64,000 nt of DNA, taken from contig NZ_RKHQ01000001.1 of assembly GCF_003751805.1 (NCBI RefSeq), forward strand, positions 1,860,001-1,924,000, given 5' to 3'. The notes below the pieces were generated by a model. It did not search any database. It was given only the letters and a program-made list of their open reading frames with translations, and was not told where the DNA came from. The first letter of the stretch is position 1. Each line of letters begins with the position of its first letter. Both the position numbers and the translations under genes were made by a program. This document shows positions 16,542 to 26,095 of this stretch, in pieces. Source of the stretch: Salana multivorans (lineage in GTDB: Bacteria > Actinomycetota > Actinomycetes > Actinomycetales > Beutenbergiaceae).

Positions 16542-18956
16542 AGGGACGGTGATCCAGTGCTCTTGTCGCACGTCGTTGTCGGCCGTCAGGGTCACCAGAA
16601 GCACGGTGCCCGGCGCGCTGTTCGCGAGGCGGAGGCCCGTGACGGCGTCCGACGAGCCGGGTGCGAGCGTCGAGTTGTCGAAGGCCGGTCCGGTCAGGGT
16701 TCGGGCCAGAGCGCACTCGGCCGCGAGGGCGTCGGGCTGCTCGACAGCGCAGCGAACCAGGCCGTTGAGGAGGCTGAGGTGCCCGGGGCCGCTCTCGATC
16801 TCGACCCGCATGCGCACCCCCGTGATAGTGCTCTGACCGCTGTTGGTCAGCGGGAGGTACACCTGGAGCCCGGAGCTGTCGCCGGGTCGGATCTCGGGGG
16901 TGAACACGAGGTCCGGCTCCTCGGCGAGGACGTCGACGCCCTCGGTGACGGGGGACGTCAGCTCGTCGGCGGTGAGGCGGATCGCCACGAGTGTCAGCTC
17001 CGTCGTGCCGACGACGCGCGGCCCGACGACGTCCGAGCGACCCGCCGGAAGCGCGCCCCACCGGCATGCGACGGTGCGCGCGTCGACCGGCTCGCACCCC
17101 TCGTCCGATGTGCCCGGGTCGAAGGCGGCGTCGCTGCCCTCGGGCAGGGTGAAGGTGACCGCGGGCGACGTGAGGGGCGCGTTCGCGTCGATCGCCAGCG
17201 CGATCTGCTGGCCCGCCGCGATCGCGCCGGACGGGACGAGGAGGCCGGCCGTCACCTCGAGCGGCGAGATCTCGACGACGCGCTCGACCGCTGGCCGGTC
17301 GCCGTCGGTGAGCCGGACGGTCAGGAGCTGTGCCTGGAACGAGGGCACGGTCTCGACGACGACCTCGACGTCCGTGTGCGGATCGACCGAGTCGAGGGTG
17401 CAGGTGGTCAGCGACCCCACGCCGTGGCAGGCCGCCCCGACGCCGATGATGGACACGCGCGGGGCGTTCACCGGGTCCGGCTCGGCGGGCTCAGGGCCAC
17501 CGTCGGGAGCGAAGCCGAGCGGGCGCGGACCCGTCAGCTGCTCGACCGAGAACGACAGGACGGGCGCCGTCAGCCCGTGCTCACCGCCGCGCAGCGGGAA
17601 CGTGAGGCTGCCGCCGGCCGGCACGGTGTCCGGGAGGGTCGGCAGCTCGTCCTCGCCGAGCGCCGGCGGATCGCTGGGCTCGGGCGACGGCGTCGGAGAC
17701 GGAGAGGGTGTCGGCGATGGCGTCGGCGACGGTGAGGGCGTCGGTCGCGGCGACGGGCTCGCCGGAGACGTCGGCTGCGTCGGTGTCGGTGTCGGTGCCG
17801 GCGTCGTCGGCCGGCTGGTCGGGACCGGCGTCGGGCGAACGGCGGGGGTGGTGACCGGGACGGTCGTCGGCGGGGTCACGACACTCGCGACGTCGGCCGG
17901 CCCGGGGAGCGGGGCGTCGGCGTCGGCGTCCGCCGGGGCATCCGTCGTGCCGGCGTCGGGCGCGTCGGTGTCGGACCCGGACGACCCGGGGTCGCTCGAC
18001 CCGCCGGGGTCCGTCGAGCCGGCGCTCGTCCCGGGACCTGCCCCCGCGTCGGGGTCGGGGGTAGAGCCCATGAAGTGGTTGACGGCGGCCCAGCCGCCGA
18101 CGGCGAGACCCACGACGGCGACGACGCTCGCGGCGACCCCGACCACGGCCCCTCCGCCGCCCGCGGCGCCGCCGGCACCCCCGCCGGCGCCCCCGGCTCC
18201 GCCGCCCTTCGGGGCGATCCCGAGCAGGGTGAGGATGCCGCCCGTCGCGGTGGCCGCGGCGAGGGCTCCGGGCAGGAGGACGTTGCCGGCCGCCGTGCGC
18301 GCGCCGAGCAGGAACACGAACTGGGACTCGCAGTCCTCGCACGAGCGGCGGTGCGCGCGGACCGCCTCGTCGGACTCCCCGCCCGGCTCGAGCGCCGCCT
18401 CGACCATGAGGCCGCGGATCCGCTCGCACTGGTCGTTCGTCGTCGGCAGGAGGTGGGAGCGGAGGAACCGCTCGCGGAACGTGCGACGCGCGCGGTAGAG
18501 CATGGCCGAGCACGCGTTCGCGCTCACGCCGAGCTCCTGGCTGATCTCGGTGACCGTGTGCCCCTCGATGTGGTTCCGCACGAGGATGCCGCGCGCGGAC
18601 TCGGGCATCCCGGCGAGCACCTCGCGGACGAGGAGACGCTGCTCGTGCTTCTCGGAGCGCGTCTGGCCCGGCAGCTCGTCGGGCTCGGGCAGCTCGGCCT
18701 CGCGGCTGCGCTTGCGCAGGAGGTCGATGCACAGGTGGCGCACCGTCGAGTCGAAGTAGGCCTCGTAGCGGTGCGGCGTCCCCTCGTCCGGCACCCGCAT
18801 CATGCGGATGAGGGCCTCCTGGACGACGTCCTCGGCATCGGCCTGGGAGAGCCGGAACGAGCGGGCGATGGTCGTCCCACGACGGCGCAGCGAGCGGTAC
18901 TGGGCGAGGTCGACCGCTCGACCGGCGACGCCGGTACGCGAGTCAGTCAGTGCCAT
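16539..18956 (-). CDS. Membrane-tethered sigma-70/ECF-type factor with fused extracellular region
   Basis: An 805-residue one-protein signalling candidate. Region 2 (about 20-85, with SQADAEDVVQEALIRMMR) and region 4 (about 110-165, EGHTVTEISQELGVSANACS) make a sigma factor. A zf-HC2-like motif H202-x3-C206-x2-C209, normally found in anti-sigma factors, follows. Hydrophobic segments at about 225-247 and 270-292 are separated by a Gly-rich loop; then comes a Pro/Ser/Thr-rich spacer (about 300-430) and a beta-rich, DUF11-like outer region to the end. Sensor, anchor and sigma factor are thus fused. I prefer the ATG at 18956, preceded by GGGAG at 5 nt, to the ATG four codons earlier. No separate anti-sigma gene adjoins it. 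Confidence 0.85.
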   Translation of the reverse strand: MALTDSRTGVAGRAVDLAQYRSLRRRGTTIARSFRLSQADAEDVVQEALIRMMRVPDEGTPHRYEAYFDSTVRHLCIDLLRKRSREAELPEPDELPGQTRSEKHEQRLLVREVLAGMPESARGILVRNHIEGHTVTEISQELGVSANACSAMLYRARRTFRERFLRSHLLPTTNDQCERIRGLMVEAALEPGGESDEAVRAHRRSCEDCESQFVFLLGARTAAGNVLLPGALAAATATGGILTLLGIAPKGGGAGGAGGGAGGAAGGGGAVVGVAASVVAVVGLAVGGWAAVNHFMGSTPDPDAGAGPGTSAGSTDPGGSSDPGSSGSDTDAPDAGTTDAPADADADAPLPGPADVASVVTPPTTVPVTTPAVRPTPVPTSRPTTPAPTPTPTQPTSPASPSPRPTPSPSPTPSPTPSPSPTPSPEPSDPPALGEDELPTLPDTVPAGGSLTFPLRGGEHGLTAPVLSFSVEQLTGPRPLGFAPDGGPEPAEPDPVNAPRVSIIGVGAACHGVGSLTTCTLDSVDPHTDVEVVVETVPSFQAQLLTVRLTDGDRPAVERVVEISPLEVTAGLLVPSGAIAAGQQIALAIDANAPLTSPAVTFTLPEGSDAAFDPGTSDEGCEPVDARTVACRWGALPAGRSDVVGPRVVGTTELTLVAIRLTADELTSPVTEGVDVLAEEPDLVFTPEIRPGDSSGLQVYLPLTNSGQSTITGVRMRVEIESGPGHLSLLNGLVRCAVEQPDALAAECALARTLTGPAFDNSTLAPGSSDAVTGLRLANSAPGTVLLVTLTADNDVRQEHWITVP

Positions 18957-19090
18957 GAACGCTCCCATGGAGCCACCCACGGCCCCGCTGCTGGATCCTC
19001 CTTGAGGTCGGTGCCCCCACACCGCGTTCCATTGTGCCGCATCGTGCTCGATATCCCAAGGGGAGGCGGCCCCGGCCGCCCCGACCCGCG

Positions 19091-21295
19091 TCAGGCCAGG
19101 CGGGACCAGAGGAACTCGTACGCGAGCGCCCCCATCATCGCGGCCTGCGCGTTGGTCGACGCGCCGCCGTGACCGCCCTCGACGTTCTCGTAGGACAGCA
19201 CCTCGTGTCCCAGCTCGCGCAGGAGCGCCGCGAACTTGCGGGCGTGCCCCGGGTGCACGCGGTCGTCCCGCGTCGAGGTGGTGAGCAGCACGGGCGGGTA
19301 GGTCCGGTCGCGTCGGACCAGGTGGTACGGGGAGAACCGCTGGATGAACTCCCACTCGGCCGGGTCCTCGGGGTTGCCGTACTCCGCCATCCACGACGCC
19401 CCCGCCAGCAGGAGGTGGTAGCGGCGCATGTCGAGCAGCGGGACCTGGATGACCACGGCCCCGAACAGCTCGGGGTACGTCGCGAGCATGTTGCCGGCGA
19501 GCAGCCCGCCGTTCGAGCCGCCCTGCACCCCGAGGTGCTCGGGCGAGGTGATCCCGCGCGCGACGAGGTCGGCCGCCACCGCCGCCAGGTCCTCGTACGC
19601 GCGCGGCCGGTTCTCCTTGAGCGCCGCCTGGTGCCAGGTCGGCCCGTACTCGCCGCCGCCGCGGATGTTGGCGACGACGTAGACGCCCCCGCGGTTCAGC
19701 CACGCCCGGCCGAGGCCGCCGGAGTAGCCCGGCGTCAGCGAGATCTCGAAGCCGCCGTAGGCGTACAGGAGCGTCGGCGCCCCGCCGTCCGTCGCCAGGT
19801 CCTCGGGCCGGACGACGAAGTACGGCACGCGCGTCCCGTCGGCCGAGACCGCGAAGTGCTGCTCGCTCACCAGCCCGGCCGACTCGAAGAACTCCGGCCC
19901 GGCCTTGAGCGGCTCGCTCGCCACGACGGACCCGGCGTCGGCGCCGTCGGCGGCGAGCGTCACGAGGGAGAGCGTGGTCGGCGTCAGGTAGTCCGACGAC
20001 GTCATCCACAGGCCGTCGGCGAGCTCCCCGCCCAGCGAGTCGCCGGCGCGGTCGACGCTCGCGACGCTCACCGTGCCCAGCGGCGGGGCCGCGGGGAACG
20101 GGCGTCGCCGCCACTCGCCGGGCCCGACGCGCCGCCCGCGCGCCGCACCGCCCGCCCCGCCGTCCACGATGCCCTCGGCACCGGTCGCCGGCGGCGTCAG
20201 CACCTCGAGCCGGTTCTTCACGTCGTCGAGCACGTTGACGACGAGGTGGTGCCGCGTCCAGGTCGCCCCGACGAGCGCCGTCGTCGGCGTCGGCGCGAAC
20301 AGCACGGCGAGGTCGCGCGAGCCGGCGCGGTAGGCGTCGAGGTCTCCCGCGAGGAGCGACCCGGCCGGGTACGTGCGCGACTCCTCGCCCGCGGGCAGCC
20401 CCGCCGTGACCGTCCAGTCCTCGCGCGGCTCGACGAGCAGCCACTCGCGGTACGCGCCGGCCTCGGCGGAGTCCGGGACGTCGATCTTCTCCGGCCCGTC
20501 GTCGGTCAGCAGGAAGAGCTCGTCGGTCCAGAAGGTCAGCGCGCGGGAGACCCAGTCGCGCTCGAACCCCTCGGTGCGGTCGTGGTGCGCGGAGACGGCG
20601 AGGTCGGTGTCCTCGCCCTCGAACACGACGGTCGCGTCGGCCAGCTCCTGCCCGCGACGCAGCAGCCGCGCCCGGCGCGGGTACCCCGACGTCGTCGCGG
20701 CGTCGTCGGCCGTCGCGACGAAGACGGTGTCCCCGTCGACCCAGGACATCCCGCCCTTGGCCTCGGGACGGTGGAAGCCGCCGACCTCGGGAGCGACGAA
20801 GGTGCGCGTGACGAGGTCGAACTCGCGCGTCTCGTCGGCGTCGGAGCCGCCGCGCGACAGGTCGACGAGCGCGCGGCGGTAGGCGAGGGGACCCGTCCGG
20901 AGGATCTGGGCGCCGTGGAAGACCCAGTCGACGCCGTCGGCTGCCGAGAGCTCGTCGAGGTCGAGCAGGACGTCCCACGTCGGGTCGTCGGTGCGGTAGT
21001 CCTCCAGCGTGGTGCGACGCCACAGCCCGCGCTCGTGCTCGGCGTCCTTCCACAGGTTGTAGAGGTGGTCGCCCGCCAGCCCGACGCCCGGGATCTTGTC
21101 CGCGGAGTCCAGCACCTCGCGGATCTCCGCCTCGATCCGCAGGAATCGCTCCGAGGTCGCGAGCACCTCGGTCGCCTCGGCGTTGCGCTCGGCGACCCAG
21201 GCGAGGGCGTCGGTCCCCTCGACCTCCTCGAGCCACAGGTAGGGGTCGTCCGGGGTGTCGGCGGAGGGGGCGGGGGTCGCGGAGACGTCGGTCAC
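19091..21295 (-). CDS. Prolyl oligopeptidase family serine peptidase (S9A)
   Basis: A 734-residue cytoplasmic-type prolyl oligopeptidase that would cut short peptides after proline. An N-terminal beta-propeller (about 75-450) opens with the typical DDPYLWLEEVEG segment. The C-terminal alpha/beta-hydrolase domain has the triad: Ser594 in GGSNGG, Asp in STRDDRVHPGHA and His in VEGGHGG near the C-terminus. No signal peptide is visible. The GTG at 21295 lies 6 nt after a TAGGCT hexamer (21307-21302), suggesting a leaderless transcript. It is transcribed toward the sigma gene but about 130 bases separate them. Confidence 0.93.
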   Translation of the reverse strand: MTDVSATPAPSADTPDDPYLWLEEVEGTDALAWVAERNAEATEVLATSERFLRIEAEIREVLDSADKIPGVGLAGDHLYNLWKDAEHERGLWRRTTLEDYRTDDPTWDVLLDLDELSAADGVDWVFHGAQILRTGPLAYRRALVDLSRGGSDADETREFDLVTRTFVAPEVGGFHRPEAKGGMSWVDGDTVFVATADDAATTSGYPRRARLLRRGQELADATVVFEGEDTDLAVSAHHDRTEGFERDWVSRALTFWTDELFLLTDDGPEKIDVPDSAEAGAYREWLLVEPREDWTVTAGLPAGEESRTYPAGSLLAGDLDAYRAGSRDLAVLFAPTPTTALVGATWTRHHLVVNVLDDVKNRLEVLTPPATGAEGIVDGGAGGAARGRRVGPGEWRRRPFPAAPPLGTVSVASVDRAGDSLGGELADGLWMTSSDYLTPTTLSLVTLAADGADAGSVVASEPLKAGPEFFESAGLVSEQHFAVSADGTRVPYFVVRPEDLATDGGAPTLLYAYGGFEISLTPGYSGGLGRAWLNRGGVYVVANIRGGGEYGPTWHQAALKENRPRAYEDLAAVAADLVARGITSPEHLGVQGGSNGGLLAGNMLATYPELFGAVVIQVPLLDMRRYHLLLAGASWMAEYGNPEDPAEWEFIQRFSPYHLVRRDRTYPPVLLTTSTRDDRVHPGHARKFAALLRELGHEVLSYENVEGGHGGASTNAQAAMMGALAYEFLWSRLA

Positions 21296-21385
21296 CCGGT
21301 CAGCCTAGGTCGCCGGCGGCCGCGGCGCGCCGGGGGGCGGAGGGCACCGACCGGTACCCGCCCGCACGCCCGACGCGACCTGCGG

Positions 21386-23935
21386 CTACTCCGCGTCCGG
21401 GGAGTCGCCGTCGAGCTCCGGGTGCGACGGGACCGTCGCGGTGATGATGGAGCCGTCCTCGCGCACGGCGCCCTCGATGTCCCGCAGCGACGGCCGGCCC
21501 GTCCGGGTCTCGACGCCGGTGAGGTGCACCGTCGTCGTCTCCCCGCGCGGGACGGTCACGACGGCGCCCTCGACGACCACGTCGATCGAGTCCGCCGGAC
21601 CCGTCTCGAGGTCGAACGCGATCTCGTAGTGCCGCACGGTCACCAGGAGCCGGGTGCCCTGGAGCGTCAGCCGGAACCGCAGGTACTCCCAGTCGCGCGG
21701 CAGCCGCGGGTCGAACGACCAGGCCCCGGCGAAGTCGCGGAACCCGCCGAACCCGGCGACGAGCGCGTTCCACACGCCGCCGATCGACGCGACGTGCGCG
21801 CCGGCGTCGGCGTTGGCGTGCAGGTCGGCGAGGTCGACGAAGCACGCGGCGGCGAAATACTCCTCGGCGAGGTCGGCGTACCCGACCTCCGCCGCGATGA
21901 TCGACTGGGCCGCGGCCGACAGCGTCGAGTCGCCCGTGGTCAGCGGGTCGTAGTACTCGAAGTCGGCGAGCTTCTCCTCCGCCGAGAACTCGTCGCCCTG
22001 GAGGTAGAGCGCGAGCACGACGTCGGCCTGCTTGAGCACCTGGTGGCGGTAGATGACGAGCGGGTGGTAGTGCAGGAGCAGCGGCCGCTTGTCGGCCGGG
22101 GTGTTCGCCAGGTCCCAGACCTCCTTGAGCAGGAAGTCGTCGTCCTGGGGGTGGATGCCGAGCCGCTCGTCGAACGGGATGTGCATGCCGTCGGCCGCGC
22201 GGGCGAACTCCGCGATCTCCGCCTCGGTCAGGCCGAGCCGCGTGACGGCGAGCGCGTAGGCGCCCGGGTCGCACTCGGAGAGCCAGCCGAGGTCGCGCAC
22301 GGCCGCGCGCAGGTTGGCGCGCGCCATGACGTTGGTGAAGAGGTTGTCGTTGACGACGGCGGTGTACTCGTCCGGCCCGGTCACGCCGTGGATGTGGAAC
22401 TGCTCGACACCGTCCGCCCCGCGGCGCCAGAAGCCGAGGTCGGCCCACAGGCGCGCGGTCTCCACGAGGATGTCGATGGCCTCGCGGGCGAGGAACTCCT
22501 CGTCCCCGGTCGCGGCGACGTACTGGGACACCGCGTGGGAGATGTCGGCGTCGATGTGGTACTGCGCCGTGCCTGCCGCGTAGTAGGCCGACGCCTCCTC
22601 GCCGTTGATCGTCCGCCACGGGAACAGCGCCCCGCGCTGGTTGACCTCGACGGCCCGGCGGCGGGCCGCGTCGAGCATCGTGTAGCGGAACCGCAGCGCG
22701 TTGCGCGCCACCGACGGCGAGGTGTAGGTGAGGAACGGGAGGACGTAGATCTCGGTGTCCCAGAAGTAGTGCCCGTCGTAGCCCGAGCCCGTCATGCCCT
22801 TGACGGGGATGCCGGTCCCCTCGGCGCGCGCCGCCGCCTGCAGGAGCTGGAACAGGTTCCACCGCACGGCCTGCTCGAGCGCCGGCTGCCCGCCGATCTC
22901 GACGTCGCTGCGCTGCCAGAAGTCGGCCAGCCAGGCGCGCTGCGTCTCGAACGCCGCCGCCACCCCGGCGCTCGCCCCGCCCTCGTGGCCGCGCACCCGG
23001 TCCAGCGTGCGCCGCCCGCGGCTGACCAGCTCGACGGGGGGGACGCCGCGCGAGGTGTGGACGCTCACGACCTTGGTGATGGTCGTCGTCGTCCCCGGGG
23101 TGGCGTCGATCCGGTAGGTGACCTTGGCGAGGTCCTCGGAGATCTCCGTCCGCGTCTCGTGCGCGTCCGTCGTCGTGATCCAGTTGTCCGCGACCATCGC
23201 GAGCGTCATGCCCGAGTTCGTCACGCGGTAGCCGAGCGCGTGCCGCGTCCCGGCGTCCGTGACCTCCTCCCAGTGCAGCTCCGGCTGCAGCACCCGCCCG
23301 TCGAGCGCGGCGGCCCGGCGGGGGTCGAAGCCCTCGCCCATCGCGGCGCTCGGCACGTGGTACTCGTCCTGCCCGTCCTGTCGGTTGAGGATCTGGCAGC
23401 TCACGGCCACGGGGGCGTGGGAGTCGAGCATCGTGAGCTCGTAGGTCATGACGGCGAGGTGACGCTCGGCGAACGACACCATCCGCCGGCTGCGGATGTG
23501 CACCCGCTTGCCGGACGGCGTGCGCCACACGAGGTCCCGGTTCAGCACGCCCTCGCGGAAGTCGAGGCTGCGCTCGTACCGCTCGAGGTCTGCGACCGCG
23601 AGGAGCAGCGGCTCGTCGTCGACGTAGATCCGCATGGTCTTGGGGTCGGGGACGTTGACCATCGTCTGCCCGACCTTCGCGAACCCGTACGCGTCCTCCG
23701 CGTGCCGGATCGGCCAGGTCTCGTGGAAGCCGTTGACGAAGGTGCCGTGCGTGTGGGAGTCGCGCCCCTCCTCGACGTTCCCGCGCAGCCCGAGGTAGCC
23801 GTTCGCGACGGCGAACAGCGTCTCGGTCACGCCGAGGTCCGACTCGTCGTAGCGGATCTCGGTGAGCGCCCAGGGGTCGATCGGGAACCGGGTGCGGTCC
23901 AGCGGGTCGAGGATGTCGTCGACGGTGCGGATCAT
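21386..23935 (-). CDS. Glycoside hydrolase family 65 disaccharide phosphorylase
   Basis: An 849-residue GH65 enzyme, expected to phosphorolyse an alpha-glucosyl disaccharide (maltose, trehalose, kojibiose or nigerose) to beta-glucose 1-phosphate and a free sugar. The N-terminal beta-sandwich (to about 290) is followed by the (alpha/alpha)6 barrel, with GYDGHYFWDTEIY and the general acid Glu523 in GVTGPDEYTAV. Phosphate-binding and C-terminal jelly-roll parts are present at usual length. Its start overlaps the pgmB-like stop (ATGA), a classical pairing since beta-phosphoglucomutase converts the product to glucose 6-phosphate. The exact disaccharide cannot be told from motifs. Confidence 0.92.
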   Translation of the reverse strand: MIRTVDDILDPLDRTRFPIDPWALTEIRYDESDLGVTETLFAVANGYLGLRGNVEEGRDSHTHGTFVNGFHETWPIRHAEDAYGFAKVGQTMVNVPDPKTMRIYVDDEPLLLAVADLERYERSLDFREGVLNRDLVWRTPSGKRVHIRSRRMVSFAERHLAVMTYELTMLDSHAPVAVSCQILNRQDGQDEYHVPSAAMGEGFDPRRAAALDGRVLQPELHWEEVTDAGTRHALGYRVTNSGMTLAMVADNWITTTDAHETRTEISEDLAKVTYRIDATPGTTTTITKVVSVHTSRGVPPVELVSRGRRTLDRVRGHEGGASAGVAAAFETQRAWLADFWQRSDVEIGGQPALEQAVRWNLFQLLQAAARAEGTGIPVKGMTGSGYDGHYFWDTEIYVLPFLTYTSPSVARNALRFRYTMLDAARRRAVEVNQRGALFPWRTINGEEASAYYAAGTAQYHIDADISHAVSQYVAATGDEEFLAREAIDILVETARLWADLGFWRRGADGVEQFHIHGVTGPDEYTAVVNDNLFTNVMARANLRAAVRDLGWLSECDPGAYALAVTRLGLTEAEIAEFARAADGMHIPFDERLGIHPQDDDFLLKEVWDLANTPADKRPLLLHYHPLVIYRHQVLKQADVVLALYLQGDEFSAEEKLADFEYYDPLTTGDSTLSAAAQSIIAAEVGYADLAEEYFAAACFVDLADLHANADAGAHVASIGGVWNALVAGFGGFRDFAGAWSFDPRLPRDWEYLRFRLTLQGTRLLVTVRHYEIAFDLETGPADSIDVVVEGAVVTVPRGETTTVHLTGVETRTGRPSLRDIEGAVREDGSIITATVPSHPELDGDSPDAE

Positions 23936-24741
23936 CGGCTGGTCCCGTTCTCGGTGGTGGGCTCGTCGGGGGTGGCGTCCGGCTGGTCGCGCTGGTCGGG
24001 GACCGGGACGAGCTCGCCGAGGTCGTCGACGACGACGTCGGCACCGCTCGCCAGCAGCTCGGCGTGCCCGGCGCCGCGGTCGACCCCGAGGACGAGCCCG
24101 AAGCGACCGGCGCGTCCGGCTGCGACGCCGGAGTGCGCGTCCTCGACGACGACGGCCCGGTCGGCCGGGACCCCGAGGAGCTGCGCGGCGTAGAGGTAGG
24201 TGTCCGGGTTCGGCTTGCCCGGGATGCCGCGGTCGGCGGCGACGACCCCGTCGACGATCACCTCGAACCGGTCGAGCAGGCCGGCGGCCTCGAGCACGGG
24301 CCGGGCGTTCTTCGAGGAGGAGACGACGGCGACCTCGACCGGTCGTCCGTCCGGCCGCACGCAGCCGGCGAGCAGGTCGAGGAAGCGGACGGAGCCGGGG
24401 TAGGGCTCGACGCCGTCGGCGTCGAGGACGGCCGTGAACAGCGCGTTCTTGCGGTTGCCGAGCCCGCACACGGTCTCGGCCTCCGGCCCGTCGGACGGGT
24501 CGCCGTCCGGCAGCGCGATCCCGCGCGAGGCGAGCATCGCCCGGACGCCGTCGTAGCGCGGCTTGCCGTCGATGTGGGCGAAGTAGTCCGCGTCGGTGTA
24601 GTCCGGCGCGTAGGGCAGGAACAGCTCGCGCCAGGCGCGCATGTGCACGTCGGCGGTGGGGGTGAGGACGCCATCGAGATCGAAGAGGACGGCGTCGAGC
24701 GGGTCGAGCTCGGTGGTCCCGGACGGGGCAGAGGTGCTCAC
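23932..24741 (-). CDS. pgmB: HAD-superfamily beta-phosphoglucomutase-like enzyme
   Basis: A 269-residue HAD phosphotransferase. Motif I DLDGVL carries the nucleophile Asp near residue 21; the cap region has the HIDGKPRYDGV substrate-recognition segment typical of beta-phosphoglucomutase; motif II is VVSSS, the motif III lysine is in GKPNPDTY, and motif IV is VVVEDAHSGV. It should convert beta-glucose 1-phosphate to glucose 6-phosphate for the coupled GH65 gene. The GTG start at 24741 is preceded by a TAGCCT hexamer at 6 nt, with a 16-bp LacI-type palindrome at the -35 position. Confidence 0.9.
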   Translation of the reverse strand: MSTSAPSGTTELDPLDAVLFDLDGVLTPTADVHMRAWRELFLPYAPDYTDADYFAHIDGKPRYDGVRAMLASRGIALPDGDPSDGPEAETVCGLGNRKNALFTAVLDADGVEPYPGSVRFLDLLAGCVRPDGRPVEVAVVSSSKNARPVLEAAGLLDRFEVIVDGVVAADRGIPGKPNPDTYLYAAQLLGVPADRAVVVEDAHSGVAAGRAGRFGLVLGVDRGAGHAELLASGADVVVDDLGELVPVPDQRDQPDATPDEPTTENGTSR

Positions 24742-24779
24742 CAGGAAAGGCTAGTGGGTGGGTGTTGACGCGCGTCAAC
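24742..24779 (-). promoter_or_regulatory. pgmB-GH65 promoter with LacI-type operator palindrome
   Basis: GTTGACGCGCGTCAAC at 24764-24779 is a perfect 16-bp palindrome with the central CG and TTGACG/CGTCAA arms common in LacI-family operators. On the minus strand its TTGACG (24778-24773) would serve as a -35, 19 bases from TAGCCT (24753-24748), which ends 6 nt before the GTG. A repressor bound here would cover the -35. No LacI-family gene is present in the window. Confidence 0.65.
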
Positions 24780-24880
24780 CGGAGGTTCGGTCGATGGTCG
24801 GCCGAGGAGGGGGTGACGCGGCCGGCGCGTCCGTCACGCGGCCACCACGCGGCCGGCGCGCAGCCGCGGTCAGCCGGCGG

Positions 24881-25963
24881 TCAGCCGCGCAGCAGGACGA
24901 GCAGCTCCCGCTCGGGGTTGCGCGTGGGATCGATCGTCCGGCCGCGGTGGTACTGGTCGACGACCCGCGGGTCGACGTAGCTCGCCCGCGCGACGGCCGG
25001 CGTGTTGTTGAGCACCTCCGCCGCTGCGCGCATCGCCGCGGCGACGACCCGGGCGCGTCGCGCGTCGCTCGTCACGGGGCCGGCCGCGGCGAGGTAGCGC
25101 GCCACCGTCACGGTGCCGTGGAGGGTGCGGAAGTCCTTGGCGGTGAAGTCGCCCCCGGTCTGCTCGCGGACCTCGTCGTTGATGTCCTCGGGCGAGATGC
25201 TGCGCCACCTGCGGCTCCGCAGGTAGGCGAGCAGGCGCAGGTTGCTCGACTCGATGTCGCGCGGGTCGATCGGGGCCGTCTCGTCGGCACCGGCCGCCGC
25301 ATCCGCGCCGGTCGCGGTCGTCGTCGCCGTCGGGCGGGCGCCGGAGCGGTCGCGGGCCGCCCGCGCGGCGCGACGGCGGCGCTCGCGGACGTACGCCGCG
25401 AGGTCGTCGTCGACGATCTCGCTCTGCCAGCGGTGCCGGCTCTTGGCGGGGAAGTCGAGCGCGACGGTCGAGCCGGTGACCGTCGCGTGCCGCCACAGGA
25501 GCGAGGCGAGGCCGAAGCTGCCGTGCTCGAGCGCGTACTTCTCCGACCCGACGCGGAGCGACGCCTCGTCGAGCATCCGGAAGCCGGCCGCGAGCGCCCG
25601 CTCGCGGGTGAAGCCGTCCTCGCGCAGGTTCCGCCGCACCCGGCCCCGCGCGGCCGGGAGCACCTCGGCGAGGTCGAGCGCGCGGTCGAACTTGATCGCG
25701 TCCATCCGCGCGCGCCAGGCCGGGTGGTAGAGGTACTGGGTGCGTCCCGCCGCGTCGACGCCGGTCGCCTGGATGTGGCCGTTCGCCTGCGGGCACAGCC
25801 ACACGTCGGTCCAGGCGGGCGGGAGGACGAGCGCGTCGAACCGGGCGACGAGCTCGGCATCGGTGACGGGCCGGCCGTCCGGGTCGAGGTAGTGCGCGCC
25901 GGTGCCCGTCCCGGTCCGGGTGTACCCGGGACCGGACAGGCGCGAGCGGCGCAGACGTGGCAT
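24881..25963 (-). CDS. DNA topoisomerase IB (poxvirus/bacterial type)
   Basis: A 360-residue type IB topoisomerase, which nicks one DNA strand through a 3'-phosphotyrosine to relax supercoils. The N-terminal domain has the family start GPGYTRTGTGTGAHYLDPDG and PPAWTDVWLCPQANGHIQATG. The catalytic domain contains YLYHPAWRARMDAIKFDR and the C-terminal nucleophile Tyr329 in ASYVDPRVVDQY. A Thr/Ala-rich insert near 205-235 separates two parts of the catalytic domain. The ATG at 25963 lies 6 nt after TACCGT, giving a probable leaderless transcript. It is divergent from the amidase gene across about 130 bases. Confidence 0.93.
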   Translation of the reverse strand: MPRLRRSRLSGPGYTRTGTGTGAHYLDPDGRPVTDAELVARFDALVLPPAWTDVWLCPQANGHIQATGVDAAGRTQYLYHPAWRARMDAIKFDRALDLAEVLPAARGRVRRNLREDGFTRERALAAGFRMLDEASLRVGSEKYALEHGSFGLASLLWRHATVTGSTVALDFPAKSRHRWQSEIVDDDLAAYVRERRRRAARAARDRSGARPTATTTATGADAAAGADETAPIDPRDIESSNLRLLAYLRSRRWRSISPEDINDEVREQTGGDFTAKDFRTLHGTVTVARYLAAAGPVTSDARRARVVAAAMRAAAEVLNNTPAVARASYVDPRVVDQYHRGRTIDPTRNPERELLVLLRG

Positions 25964-26095
25964 GGGCCAACGGTAACGGCGGCGCGGCGCGCGAGATGGA
26001 CGGGCGGGGCGGACGCGCGAGGGGCGCCGTCGAGACCGCGACCGTCGAGGCCGAGACCGACGGCGCGCCGCCGGGACTGGCGTAGCGTCGCCGGT

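Noticed and set aside
17660..17830. GTCGGCGA-like tandem repeats in the sigma-factor gene
   Set aside because: They encode the Pro/Ser/Thr-rich wall-spanning spacer; codon-level repetition follows from the amino-acid repeat.
18957..21236. Extension of the sigma-factor gene upstream to one 1565-codon protein
   Set aside because: The extra part lies in a shadow frame of the prolyl oligopeptidase gene, and sigma region 2 begins normally after the ATG at 18956.
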